NCBI GenBank assembly: GCA_951812925.1
Contig: OX638371.1
Location: forward strand, 114,227,124 to 114,291,123
Length of the DNA: 64,000 nt
Source of the DNA: Calliopum simillimum
Lineage: Eukaryota > Arthropoda > Insecta > Diptera > Lauxaniidae
Reading direction: 5' to 3'
The first letter of the stretch is position 1; the number at the start of each line of letters is the position of its first letter. A program made the translations under genes and the position numbers. The notes beneath the pieces are model-generated. The model was given only the letters and a program-made list of their open reading frames with translations, made no database searches and had not been told where the DNA came from. This document shows, piece after piece, positions 22,521 through 33,867 of the stretch.

Positions 22521-24643
22521 ATTTCAATTGCGTGGCCTGCTCATCTTTTGGAATACACTGCTTGCCATGTTCAGTATTATGGGTGCATTTAGAACGGCAC
22601 CTGAACTCATACACGTGCTGCGGCATTATGGACTTTTCCATTCAGTCTGTGTGCCTAGGTAAGTTTCCATATAATAACTAAAACAAAATAAAACTAAACA
22701 ACAAGAACAAAATTAATATTCTGATTAAATGCAGTTTTTTATTGCGGAAACTTTTAAGAAAAATTCCACATGTTGTCAAAGAAACACGTTTTCAATTTAA
22801 TGCATCATCTTACCTTGACCTTGAACGTCATGATTGTTGCTGCAATTGGAGATATTGCAACGTTCGTTGCAGTTCTCTGAAATGTTTTGACTTGACAGCT
22901 TATTAAGAAAAAACCGAAAATTCAAGCAACAAAAAAAAAACCAAAGTTTGTTGAAACTTTAGACCGGTTTTGGTATTAACCTAAACCATTCACTTTATGT
23001 TCGATTCTTCTGTCAGACAGATCTTATTGCTTTGTTTTTGTTTTTTGCATCTTGTTCTGAAACAAACAAAAAAAATATTTTTTGCGGTTCCCAAGTTTAT
23101 TGAACCTGTTACGAAAGTTCATTTAATAATGATAACTCCAACACGTGTTTCATATGTAGTTTCTTCAATTCATAATTCGCACACTTGACGGTTCGTTATT
23201 CGGTTGTCTTCCCAGCCTATACCAGAACTGATTTCCTACCACGTATAATTAGCTGTTCAATAAATAAATGGTTTTAATTCAATAAAATTATTCCAAGAAT
23301 GAAAATAGGTGAAAATATTGAGGTCAGTACTAAGGAGTAAAAAACCAATGAGGTTAGCTCTACACTTGCAAAAAAAAACTTTTATAGGAAACTTTTAGCT
23401 AATTGTATAAGCTTTCTAAAAGTGTGTTTGGTTTATAAGGATTTCGCAAAGCTCTGGATCTTTTAAGTTGATGTTTTCAATTTTTCCCTATTTTTTGACT
23501 TTGGTGGCCATTTAAGTATGAGAAAGGTCCTAGTAACATACCCTTTTATAAATTTTTTGGAATCTTCGTATTTTTTTCTGACCTCAAATCAAAAAAAGTT
23601 GGTATGACAAATGTATTACCGAATTAAAGGAAATTTAATGAGGATTCCAAAAAAAAAATTTAAAAAGGTAGACTAATAAGACAAATCCCTAAAACCTTTT
23701 AAACCAAATACACTCTTAGAAAGCTCATACAATCAAACAATCAAAATTTTTTTTTTTTTTTTTTGCGTAACAAGCAAAAAAATCAGTTTTGATATCAATA
23801 TCACCTCACAGAAGCCTCGTAACCTTATGCGTTACACCCTGTATAAGTCACTGAGTAAACTTACTTAAAAACTCTTAAATTTACTCAATTTATCTAAAAA
23901 TTTCCAAAATTTTTTTACAAATTGGTCAATATTTAAATCTCACTCAAACATTTAACTTCATTAAACCATTTCATATATAATTTTTTTTTTGTTGCAGTTA
24001 CATTGAACAAGACCGTGTTTGCGGCTTCTGGACCTGGTTGTTTGTTCTCTCTAAACTACCGGAACTAGGCGATACCATCTTCATTGTGCTGCGTAAACAG
24101 CCGCTCATCTTTTTGCACTGGTATCATCACATTACAGTGCTCATCTATTCTTGGTTCTCCTACACAGAATATACCTCATCTGCCAGATGGTTTATTGTGA
24201 TGAACTACTGCGTGCACTCCATTATGTATACATATTATGCGCTTAAAGCGGCGCGTTTCAATCCGCCACGTTTTATAGCGATGATTATCACATCACTTCA
24301 GCTGACGCAAATGATTGTCGGTTGTGCCATCAATATATGGGCGCATGGCTACCTCAAGACACACGGACGCCAATCGTGCAACATTTCACAGACAAATATC
24401 AATTTGTCCATTGCCATGTACTTTAGTTATTTTGTGCTCTTTGCGCGATTCTTCTACAAAACATACTTATCAACAGATGGTAAAAAGAGTCGGCGTATGG
24501 CAGCCTCACTTGTGGCGCAGAACAACACATCATCATCGTCGTCGTCAACAAAATTGTTACAACCAACAAAGTTGGAAGTTAACGGCAATGGTGCTGTGAC
24601 AACAGCGCAATTGCGTAATAGCAGTAAAGATAAGGTACAATAA
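22521..24643 (+). CDS. Baldspot: Baldspot: ELOVL6-type very-long-chain fatty acid elongase, last two coding exons (5' incomplete)
   Basis: Exons are 22521-22658 and 23998-24643 (stop TAA 24641-24643), joined across a 1.34 kb GTAAGT...GCAG intron that splits a Ser codon (AG|T). The first visible exon starts with the third base of an Arg codon, so at least one upstream coding exon is missing. The product condenses malonyl-CoA with C16-type acyl-CoA in the ER membrane, the first step of chain elongation. All family motifs are present: KLPELGDTIF, the histidine box HWYHH (24116-24130), NYCVHSIMYTYY and TSLQLTQM, with hydrophobic segments between. The tail has a Ser run (TCA/TCG repeats near 24530) and ends KDKVQ, which fits a KxKxx ER-retrieval signal. 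The HWYHH box and close agreement with fly Baldspot separate it from ELOVL1/7 types. An AATAAA at 25168-25173 is one possible poly(A) signal. Confidence 0.95.
23375..23830. repeat. Inverted-repeat element in the Baldspot intron
   Basis: TTGTATAAGCTTTCTAAAAG (23404-23423) followed by TTTGGTTTATAAGG is inverted near 23695-23735 (AAACCAAATACACTC, TTAGAAAGCTCATACAA). The right arm continues as the sequence also seen at 19785-19900. Ends are not precisely defined. Confidence 0.5.
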
Positions 24644-25906
24644 AAAAAAAGATATTGCTGCCGTTGATGCCGCCGCTGGGAGGTTGAAAGATGCTGGTGT
24701 GAGTTTGTGGGTGGATAGTTGTGTTCTAGAAAACCAAAAAAATAGAACATTTGCACACGCACGCTGGCATTAAAAATGTTAAACTAAAGAAAAATTAAAT
24801 TTAATTAAACTAAAAAAACAAAAAATTTAAACAGAACAAAAGCAAATTGTAATGAGCGAGCAACCCCTTCTTAGCCAGCAGCCGCATTTTTGGCAATTCG
24901 TGATGTTGACAGTTTGTGGTGTCTGAAGCAACCTCAATCAAACTAAAAGTATGCGATATACTTGTATGAACAGGTAATGTTCATATTTTTAAGGTTGCTT
25001 TAGACATGTAATCATGTACTATATGTAGATTGTCAATGTCATGGGTTGCCAGAATACTGGTGTAAATCTAAGCAACAAAGTTAAAATTTTTTTGTGTGAA
25101 GTAAATAATAGTAAGGAAAACTGCAACAAACAAAAAAAAAATCAATTACTTGGTAAAACTTATTTTTAATAAATGCGTTAAAAGTTCAGAATATTAAAAT
25201 TTTTAATTGTGCAAACTTATTTTAGAAACACTTATATTTAAATTTTTAACTAAAAAAATCAACGATTTTCGGCTGAGCGGTTTTACCATTCGAAAATTGA
25301 TGTCACTCATGTCATAGTAGAAATTATCCAGAGTCAATATATAAATATCGTTTATTACGAACGTTCTGAAAGCTGTACTTTTGTATAACAAAGGGACAGC
25401 GCTGTACCACCAAAAATTTTTTTTATCATTTTGTGCTTTACGCATTTCTAACATTCCGCTAATATAACTTTTCACAATGTGTCCTTGCATTTAAGGAAAT
25501 TTTTGCGAAAATTTTATTTGTCTTTTTTTCATATGCAAATTTATTTTTTACATTCCCTTTGGATTTTATTTGTTTAATTTTAATTTTTAGCAAAAAAAAA
25601 AGAAAAAACGAATAGCTAATATCATTAATTTTGTTACAATATATTTACATATATATTTGTATATGTATGTATAGCATAAAAAAAAAGAAAATTGTTTTCA
25701 ATCATTGAATAAAAAAACAAAAAAATTTTAAATAATTTATTATTTTGAAGCTGTTTTGATATGCATTATTTTTTGCTTTGAAATTTCGTTTAAAAATTAA
25801 ATTTATATTGTAAAAATATATATTTTTTCAAATTTCAAGTTATTTAAAAAATAAAAAGATTATTCGAATAAACTACTTTTTTTCTACATACATATAAATA
25901 TTATTG
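24644..25906 (+). other. Baldspot 3' UTR and downstream AT-rich sequence
   Basis: Follows the Baldspot stop. Contains candidate AATAAA poly(A) signals, the first at 25168-25173. I see no other gene. Confidence 0.45.
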
Positions 25907-26479
25907 GCCTGCACAAGACATGTATGAGACTGAAATGAAGTATTTGATTTAAAAATTTCAAGATTTAAATCTTCATTGTACATTTCATTGTAATTTTCAC
26001 ACTGAAGTACACTGTCTTGTTTTATCAGTGTCAAAAAAAACCTAGTTCTAACAAATACTTTAGTGTAGTGTATTTTATACAAACAAATACTTCAGGTCAG
26101 TGCAAAACGTGCGAGTAGAAAACTGCAGCAAAATGTATGTTATGGCAACGGCGATTGTTAGTAACCTAGGATTGAAGTAGCTTCATACGTTTTCGCGAGA
26201 CAGTGAGAGCGTAACCAAAAAAGAGGCATAAAGAAGAGCAAAAAACTACTTTTCTCACTTAAGTAGCATTTTGTAGTGTACACTACAACTACAGTATGTG
26301 CACTGAACTGGAATGTAGCAAATCAAACAAGACATGTCAGTGCAGTATTTGTTTTGTCCAAGTGCTGTCAAGACATTTGCACGCGACGCTGAAGTATTTG
26401 ATCAACAAAAAGCGGTTACAAGACATAAAGTATCTGCAACTCAATGTCTTAAAACTCCAACGAGACGTCTTGTGCAGGC
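25907..26479. mobile_element. Non-autonomous TIR element (573 bp), copy 1
   Basis: Ends GCCTGCACAAGACAT (25907) and, reversed, GCCTGCACAAGACGT (26479). It aligns in reverse orientation with 38293-38905: shared segments include TGTCTTGTTTTATCAGTGT, a GAAGTATTTG motif and a purine-rich AGAGGC...AGAG block. No coding capacity. Two related copies about 12 kb apart in opposite orientation show it is a real family. Confidence 0.75.
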
Positions 26480-28600
26480 TCCCCTAATAAATATATTTGT
26501 ATATAAAATTTATAACCGAATTCTTAAATTTTTATTTGAAATATTCTTGCTGAAATTATCATTTAGTTTGTTGCTCCTTATGAACCATAAGAGTCTATAT
26601 GTCTAACTCTGGACAACTTCAACTATGAGCTATGTATGTCATCTCTGTTAAAAACAACCTAGAACGTTGCCGCCTAGTATACTAATACCAAAAAGACAAA
26701 AGAAATAACTAACATAGAAAGTATTCATCAGGTGGTATCATATATAAAAAATAAGTCTTTGAAAAAATGATTACTGATTTCTGGAAAAAAAACACGTTGC
26801 TAGCCACAATTGCATTTTTTTGTAGTGTGTTCTTAGTATGTAATTTTATTAGGCGCGTGAAGCAAGTTGACCCAGGGGCTAAATATTTAAACATATTGCA
26901 GACATAATTGTATTTTGGCTTTAGTGAAATGAAATTAAAATTTGAATACGATTATGAAATTAATCTGGCATATTGATTAAGTGCTGTGATCTGAATATTT
27001 GAATCTAAAATTAATATAGAAGCATAAATTTATTGGCAATTTTTCTAAATTGACTTTTGAGCACAATTTATTTTCTCAATATATTAAATTGCATTTAATT
27101 TTATTGAGGCTTTGAATTGCATTTTGTATGCAATATGTTGCTTTGATTTTCATGGCACGAAAGAAAGCTTAAATTTATGCAGCTCTCCCACAGTTAGTGT
27201 CAACTTGCATCACTCAATTTAAAAATAATGTGAACAAATTTAAGCAAACAGCTCTGGTCTATCTATACATGTTAATTATATATCTATATATGTAAATTTA
27301 TAACTATATTATGTATTGGGTTATTAAACGTTTTATTATACACAGAAAAAAAAGACACATTTATATTTAATATTTGGTCTAATTGAAAATTGAGTTGCTC
27401 CTACTATTAGTATGATGTATAATCACTTTTTAGTAGTTGTTATATTTTTATTAGAAACAACTACAACTTTGTTTGTTTTGTTATACTTCCCTTTTTTATA
27501 ATATATACCTTCTTAATAACTTTTGTTTCCTTTTTTATTATTATTTTTATTTATTTATCGAACAATATAATGTACATTTTGTTATTTGGAAGAAATGAAG
27601 AAGTCAAAAAGAAATAACTACCTAAACGAATAATGTAAATTTGAAAAACAAAACTGAAACCAAATCACATTTTTTGATATTTTCTATTGCAAATAGCAAC
27701 GTCTATATTTTGTAGCATATGCGGATGGGTGGGTTAACATATACTACTTGTATGTATGTATAATTATAAGCATTTACTTTTAAACAAAAAATGAATAAAA
27801 AAATTAAGTGAAAAAATGAAAATAAATTGCGCAAAATATGTAAAATAAAAGAAGAAAAAAACTTACACTGAAATGCTGTTTTAATTTGTTATTGTTTTGA
27901 TTTTTCACTATTTGTGAAAATTGTTTGTCAACAAAATAAAAATCAGGCAATTTGTTGAACCTCTTAACTTATTTGTATGCAATTAGAAAAAAACAAATAA
28001 ATATATCAACACATACTTGGATCATCAATGTTCGGTTATAAAAGTAAAAACCTTTTAATATTATAATAATACACAAAACAAAAAATTCAATTTTTAGACT
28101 TTGCTATTCGTTAATTTGCTAATCTAATTTTTCCAAAAGCTTAATTAATTATCCAATTAATTAATAAATTGTCTTTGAAATATTCCACAATTAAAATTGG
28201 AAATTTGAATTTAATGAAATTAAATAAAAGCAATTGTAAATGAAGAATAAAACAAAAAAATATATACTTGATTAAAATACAATTTAATGCAAATTATAAA
28301 ATTGAAAAAATAAAGAAAAAATTCAAAACAACTATACATTTTGTTTATCACTGCGAACACATACGAAAATGTGTTCTAATCAAGTGTAAGCAAAGCAAAT
28401 AATTTTTTATTGTTATAGTTAAGTATCGAAATGCATACTTTATGAACGACGAACTATGCTTCAAGTAATAAATTCTTATTTAAATTATATTAACAAAAAC
28501 AGATATTTGAAACATCAACGTTTGCTATCATAAAACAGCTGAAAATTGAGCAATTTTTTGTGTGCATAAATTTAAAAACAAAAAATCCATGCATTATTGG
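26480..28600. other. AT-rich intergenic sequence, nothing recognised
   Basis: Very A/T-rich with microsatellite-like TATA tracts (for example 27275-27310). No exon or delimited repeat was seen. Confidence 0.4.
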
Positions 28601-28602
28601 TT

Positions 28603-29147
28603 AAATTTTTTGAAACGGACACAGTAAAAACTAACTTGCTAAACTGAATTTTTTTTTTTTTTTTTTTTGTCGCTTTAAGAGTGTTTGCACAGGATCATTG
28701 CCTTATATTTTTGTTCGAAAATTTTAAGTTTTTAAAAATTTCATAAATTTTTCCTCACTCCCATTATTTTCATTTGCCATAGCTAAAATGAAGAAAGCCG
28801 ATCCCTGACTTTTCCGATTGCACCTTCTTGTAGAAGGCAAAAAAGAAATGATTCGATGAGCGGCCAGCGCTGAACAAAAGGAAAGTGTATTCTGTATTGA
28901 CAATGGAATGATTCGAACAACGAAAGGAATGTGTCAAAAAGCTATGTTTGGATGATCAAACATTCTGCTTGGTGTTGTAAAAGAGACTTACATAAAAATT
29001 CACTTGCTTTTAACTTTTAAAAAAATTTAAATTTTCGAAAAAAATATAAGCAATAATCCTGAACAAAAACTCTTCAAAGAAACAAAAAAAAAAAAAAAAA
29101 ATTGAGTTTTGCATGTTAATTTTTACTGTGGCCGTTTCAAAAAATTT
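28603..29147. mobile_element. Foldback/MITE with about 130-bp inverted arms
   Basis: AAATTTTTTGAAACGG (28603-28618) followed by CACAGTAAAAA is repeated inverted at 29132-29147 and inward. The similarity continues through a T-run (28650s) matched by an A-run (29083-29100) and through AGAGTG/CAGGAT versus ATCCTG/CTCTT. The unique centre (about 28745-29010) is non-coding. Confidence 0.7.
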
Positions 29148-29607
29148 GACTCAATTGTTCATTATTGAATTTCATTGAAAATACCTATAGTTGTTATCAA
29201 CTTCTTTTTTGTAAAAATGTGATCCGATGATAACAACAAATGAATGCATCCATTCAAGTGATAAGTTTGGATCTTCGGCAGCACTAGCACTTACAACATT
29301 AATATTGATTTCGTTAACTTACTGGTGCAGAGCAAAATTTGTTTCAAATCCATCCTCAATTCGACGTGTATCTTGTATACTTGTTTAATTGAATTGGAAT
29401 TTATTAAATTTTGATAAAAAATTTATTTATTTATAAATTGTAGTGCAACGCAAAAATCTGAATTTAAATTATTGACTAATTCAGGGCCGCTGATTCCAAA
29501 TGTGGCAACCGTTTTTTCCTATCACGTCTGAGATCCAAGTTATTCTTAATTTAAAGAACAGAAAACGCTCTTTTCAGACATATGTAAGTAGGTATGACGT
29601 ACATCCA

Positions 29608-30882
29608 CACAGCAAAAAGTTTTAGGATAAAGTATAAACTTATTTATACTATTTGTTTTTATAAACTTATGTATTCGAATTTTTTGATATAAAGTTTATT
29701 CTAAACCAAAAACGTTTAAATTCTATAAATTTCATACCAAAATTGTATAATTCTAATATCAAATTCTGTTTGAACAACGTTTGCTTAATTTACAAATTTT
29801 ATACCTATTCACAATATCGGTCAATGATGTAGCGGTCTAACGATTTGGAAATTGAAAATAAAACTAGTAAGGGTGTTACCTTTGGCATGGCCAAACATTA
29901 AATACCCTATACAGCAGTATTTTGAAAATTTTGCTTATATGGGAGGTGCCACGCCCTTTTGCCCGAATTCACCCAGTTTTTTTTTTTTAGAGTTTGCATT
30001 TATAGTTCTTAGTATTTGAGTGAAATTTTGTTCGATTATCTCAAAAAATGTTTTCAGTGGAGCGTTTTGAAGATTTTGCTTATATGGGAGGTGCCACGCC
30101 CTCTTGTCCGATTTTATCCAGTTTGTGCTTAAAACTCGCATTTATAGTTCTTAGTGTCTGAGTAAAATTTGGTTTTACTATCTCAAAAAACGCTTTTAAT
30201 ACAGCGTTTTGAAGCTTTTGCTTATATGAAAGGTGCCACGCCCTCTTGTCAGAGTTCGCCCAGTTTTTACATAGAGCTTGCGCTTACAATTCTTAGTACT
30301 TATGTGTATTTTGGTTGCATTATCGTGAAAAATACTGCAAAAGTTGCATTTTGAATATATTTTTTGTATGGGCGGTAGGCGTGTCCGTTGACCGATTTCG
30401 CTCATTTTCAATCACCTGAGCTAACTTTGACGACGGAGGCTGTGTACCAAATTTCATTAAATTATCTTGCTTAGTTATCCCAAAAAATGTATTTCCACAC
30501 ACAGCCAGCCAGCCACCCAGCCAGACAGACGGACATGGCTATATCGACTCAGGAGGTGACGCTGATCAAGAATATATATGCTTTTCTATATCTGCCACAC
30601 CTCCTTCTCTGCGTTACAAACGGAAGGACAAAGTGAATATACCCTGGGTGTAGGGTATAAAAATAAAATGTTTCTATCACACGGGACAACGGGTCGTAGG
30701 TTCGAATCCTTCAGCGGTTGTTTCTTTTTTTTTTAATTGAAATTGTAATAATACTTTATTTGTATAAAATTTACACGAAAAAGCATAAACGGTTTGTATA
30801 CAAATTTGCAGCATAGATTTTATACCAAATTTCATTTCATTCCAATTTGGTTTGAATTTTACACCCAAACTATTTGCTGTGC
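29608..30882 (+). mobile_element. tRNA-core inverted-repeat element inside copy A
   Basis: Ends CACAGCAAAAAGTTTTAGG (left) and, reversed, GCACAGCAAATAGTTTGGG (right). The host sequence is continuous across it in copy B (35547-35566), defining the insertion site. The core has an A box-like TGATGTAGCGGTC (about 29825-29837) and a B box GGTTCGAATCC (30699-30709) followed 15 nt later by a T-run (Pol III-type terminator). The A and B boxes are now about 860 bp apart because another repeat (about 29864-30659) inserted between them; in the related copy at 3588 they are about 40 bp apart. Confidence 0.65.
29864..30659 (+). repeat. Repeat with three to four about 143-bp tandem units, nested in the tRNA-core element
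   Basis: Units beginning near 29915, 30060 and 30202 share TTTTGCTTATATG, GGTGCCACGCCC, CCAGTTT and ATAGTTCTTAGT; a fourth degraded unit starts near 30343. The 3' part (30520-30659: GACGGACATGGCTATATCGA, TGATCAAGAATATATATGC, GTGTAGGGTATAA) is a phrase common in fly repeats. AAAATAAAA flanks it (29855-29863 and 30660-30668) as a low-complexity candidate target duplication. Class unknown. Confidence 0.6.
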
Positions 30883-31545
30883 AGGAAACAGTGTCATTAA
30901 GTTCAGTCAATGGTATTTAATAGCGCTGATAACTTTCAGCTTTTCCAATTGTATCGGTCATTTTTAAAAGGGGATATGTGTCGCTCGGTAGAGAATTATT
31001 CTTTTGCTTTTTTGCCACTGTGGCGACGGCAGTGGTTGGTTTATCTTTTTTCCAAGTACGTAGATTACTGCTTACTATTATTGTTAGTTAACTCCCATCA
31101 CTAAAATCGCACTAAAATAAGGTTTACCAAACTTATGAGGGTTTTTCTTAAATTTGCCATAAGATTTAATTTCGTCACATATCCCCTTTTAAAACTGACT
31201 GATTCAATTGTGTTATGACTTTCCAAGATATCATCCATTGAATTAAAGGTTACAAATTTAATATTGTCCTTTACAGGGATTTGTGATACCTTTACTTCAA
31301 TGGATGGAAAGTTACGGTTTAAAGAAGAAGAATAGGGATATTCACTGCCACTGTAAAAGTGAACTACACTACTTCTTGAAAAATAGGGTTGTCTGCTCTT
31401 TAAATCAAGGATTACTCGGACCTCAAACGTGATAGGAAAAAACGGTTGACGGATTCGAGATCAGTGACCCTGAATTAGTCGAAAAAAGTTCAAATTCAGA
31501 TTGGTTTCTCGGCAATTTATTGCACCGGGCTATTAACCCAAGAAT

Positions 31546-31685
31546 ACTGAGGCTCGCCTGGGAGGCGCAAATTTCTAAGCAAGCCTATGCGTTAACTAAG
31601 GTTAGAGCTGTACGAACTTGAGAGCAGACGGTACTTAAGTTGCTGAGTTTTACATATTCGTGACGCCTGAAAGGCGAGCCTTAGT
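31546..31685. mobile_element. Small MITE (140 bp) with TIR ACTRAGGCTCGCCT
   Basis: ACTGAGGCTCGCCTGGGAGG (31546-31565) pairs with the inverted right end (ACTAAGGCTCGCCTTTCAGG reversed, 31666-31685). No target duplication is certain. Confidence 0.55.
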
Positions 31686-33592
31686 AATAAAAGTATATTT
31701 TTTTTTTACTTTTCAGTATGCCCCGGAGTGCTCTTTTATACGAAATTTCTATTTTATTGATCTACAGCCGTTGAAAAATACTTAAGAACAATATCTACGT
31801 CAATATTTCTGCACATACCATACTTAATTACAATGCAATGACTGGACTTGTTTGGTTCTCTTTGTTTGCTATGATCTTTCTCACTCCATAAAGTTGCATT
31901 CTGGGTATGTTTGGTGGGTATTTGGGAATCTTGCAGTTCGCTTTCACGAGTTTATAGTGATATAAGTATTGTGAGCAGTTTATAGTTTTTTGATCGGAAT
32001 AGAATTTTCTGATTTTTCCCAGCATATCGGTTTTTTTTACGTTGACGGAATGATGATCGGAATCTGCAAGAATCATTATCATCATTAAATAAAAAGGCAA
32101 ACAAAATCGGTTTAGCCCGTTTCTATGCTTTAATCTCAGCGTATTCGCTTTATTTATTTTTTTTTGAAAGATTGTGAAAAATTAAAATATGCGGTGCCAC
32201 TCCCCTAAATGCAAAAGCACTCTCACGCCAAACCGCTGCAACGATTTTTATGAAATTTGGTATACGGATAAATTTAACACTAAGGAACGATAATGAACTA
32301 AAGAGAAAATGCGCAGACATGGTTACTTAGAGAGTTTGTTAAGTTTACAGTTGCTTCATCTCTTAAAAGTAAAGTCGAATTTCCGCCACGGAGCAAACTC
32401 TAGTATTCTCAACGATGCCAACATAACCGGGTTTCGTTCAATAATTAGCACGGCTTGGATTGATGACAAAGAATCAGAACAGGTGATGTGTTTACCAGGA
32501 ACAGACTGCGAAGAGTATTGCTTCCGATCAGCGGGAAACTATCAATTGAAGAATATTAAAATCATATCGAAACTAGAAGAAATAAATTTTCAATTGATAC
32601 TTACTTCCATTTGTCTAAATTGTTCGAAATTAACTTCATTTAAGTTTAAATTCGTGATTCAAAAAGCAGTGATTCGAAAGCCAAACGTATTTTTGTAACT
32701 CGTTAACATAAAAGAGGGAAAGTGAAATGAGAGCTTCGCAATTTTTAAGCACAATTTATTCGAATGCAATTGGATTTCTTTTTTGATCACATAGCAGAGT
32801 GAAGCCTGAGTTTAATGAAATTAATTAAAATGCACAAAGTTTATTGTAAGCAACCAGTTAAACTTACATTTATTATTTAAAAATGTTTTGTATACATGAC
32901 CAAGTCAACGAAAAAATTAAACTGCATATTCTTAAACATATTTACTTGTTGTTCTATGTATATGTCTCTATTGGGGGAACTGGCTGACAACTGTTTATTG
33001 TTATATATCAATGATTTAAATTGCAACGAGGGTTACTAACTGAATTTTCAATATTAATTTTCATTTAAGAACATTAAAATCTTTATATTTATTATGTATA
33101 TGTTGGGAAAAAAATAAATAGAAATGGGAAAAAAATAGAAATAGATGGTTACGCGAAAACAAGAACTTTTGATAAAATTTCAAGATAATTATTTGCAGAA
33201 ACAATGAATGAATGCATTGACAATAGTTATTCAGTGCAAAAAAATATTAAAAGGAAATACATAGCTAATTTTTTTTGAGGTCGACTTTTACCGGAAATCA
33301 CCCAAAAAAGAATGCATGACAGTGAAAATTTATTAAAAAGTACCATAAAATAAATGAAATGAATGGTAAGAAATAAAAAGATAAAATGGTTTCCAAATAA
33401 AATTGCATTTAAAATAATCAATAGTTCTTCACAAAATATTAATAACAAAATTCTTTTAAATGTATGCGCTAAAATATCAAATTACTCATTAAAATTCCTT
33501 AGAAATTATTCGAAAAGAAATATATAAAGTAGTTGCATTATTGTTATACATAATAGTTTTTTACACCAATTTGAATTTGTTATACATATGTA
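31686..33592. other. Intergenic between repeats and the mbf1 3' end
   Basis: Two longer frames (32309-32698 +, 31828-32100 -) have no recognisable domain. GCAACGATTTTTATGAAATT at about 32239 is a phrase often seen in insect repeats, so 32.1-32.7 kb may be an old transposon fragment. The rest is AT-rich with nothing recognised. Confidence 0.35.
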
Positions 33593-33598
33593 TTTATT
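33593..33598 (-). terminator. Candidate poly(A) signal of mbf1 (AATAAA)
   Basis: AATAAA on the minus strand about 270 nt after the mbf1 stop codon. Other A/T-rich hexamers nearby could serve as well. Confidence 0.4.
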
Positions 33599-33756
33599 TT
33601 TTATTTTTTTTTTTTTTTAATTATTTAAGCTTAAAAAATTTTAATGTGTATTTTTTTTATCATTTAATTTTGTATCTTTTTATGCGTAATTTTTATATTT
33701 TTGTTTTATTTTTTTTTTTTTAGACTGCGCTGCTGCTGTATGCAAGATAAAAATGC

Positions 33757-33867
33757 TTAATGTTTTCTATTTTGACAGCCTCCCGATAATTTTGCATTTT
33801 TGCCGCTTTTGGCAGCTGCTGGTAGAGATGTATTTGACGCAGCGCCATTTGCGGCACTAGCAGACTC
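33757..33867 (-). other. In-frame, coding-looking extension after the mbf1 stop codon
   Basis: After TGA 33870-33868 the frame stays open for 36 codons (33867-33760) to TAA 33759-33757. The peptide is Ala/Ser/Gly/Lys-rich (begins ESASAANGAA, contains AAAKSGKNAK). The DNA is about 46% G+C, well above the surrounding non-coding sequence. It could reflect stop-codon readthrough, an alternative splice form, or a former C-terminus now in the 3' UTR. See findings. Confidence 0.45.

Larger units (their letters stand above)
29474..31480. mobile_element. TIR element (copy A), carrying nested insertions
   Basis: The left end GACTAATTCAGGGCCGCTGA (29474) pairs with the inverted right end (GACTAATTCAGGGTCACTGA when reversed, 31461-31480). 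The left part also matches 35429-35770 (copy B) in direct orientation: AATTCAGGG, CTGATTCC, a GAGGTCCAAGTTAT-like phrase, GACGTACATCC. In copy B GACGTACATCC runs straight into AGGAAATAG, whereas here 1.27 kb intervenes before AGGAAACAG, which marks the inner insertion precisely. Confidence 0.7.

Noticed and set aside
32309..32698. A 129-codon gene
   Set aside because: No recognisable domain or splice structure; it is near repeat-like phrases, so chance or transposon origin is more likely.
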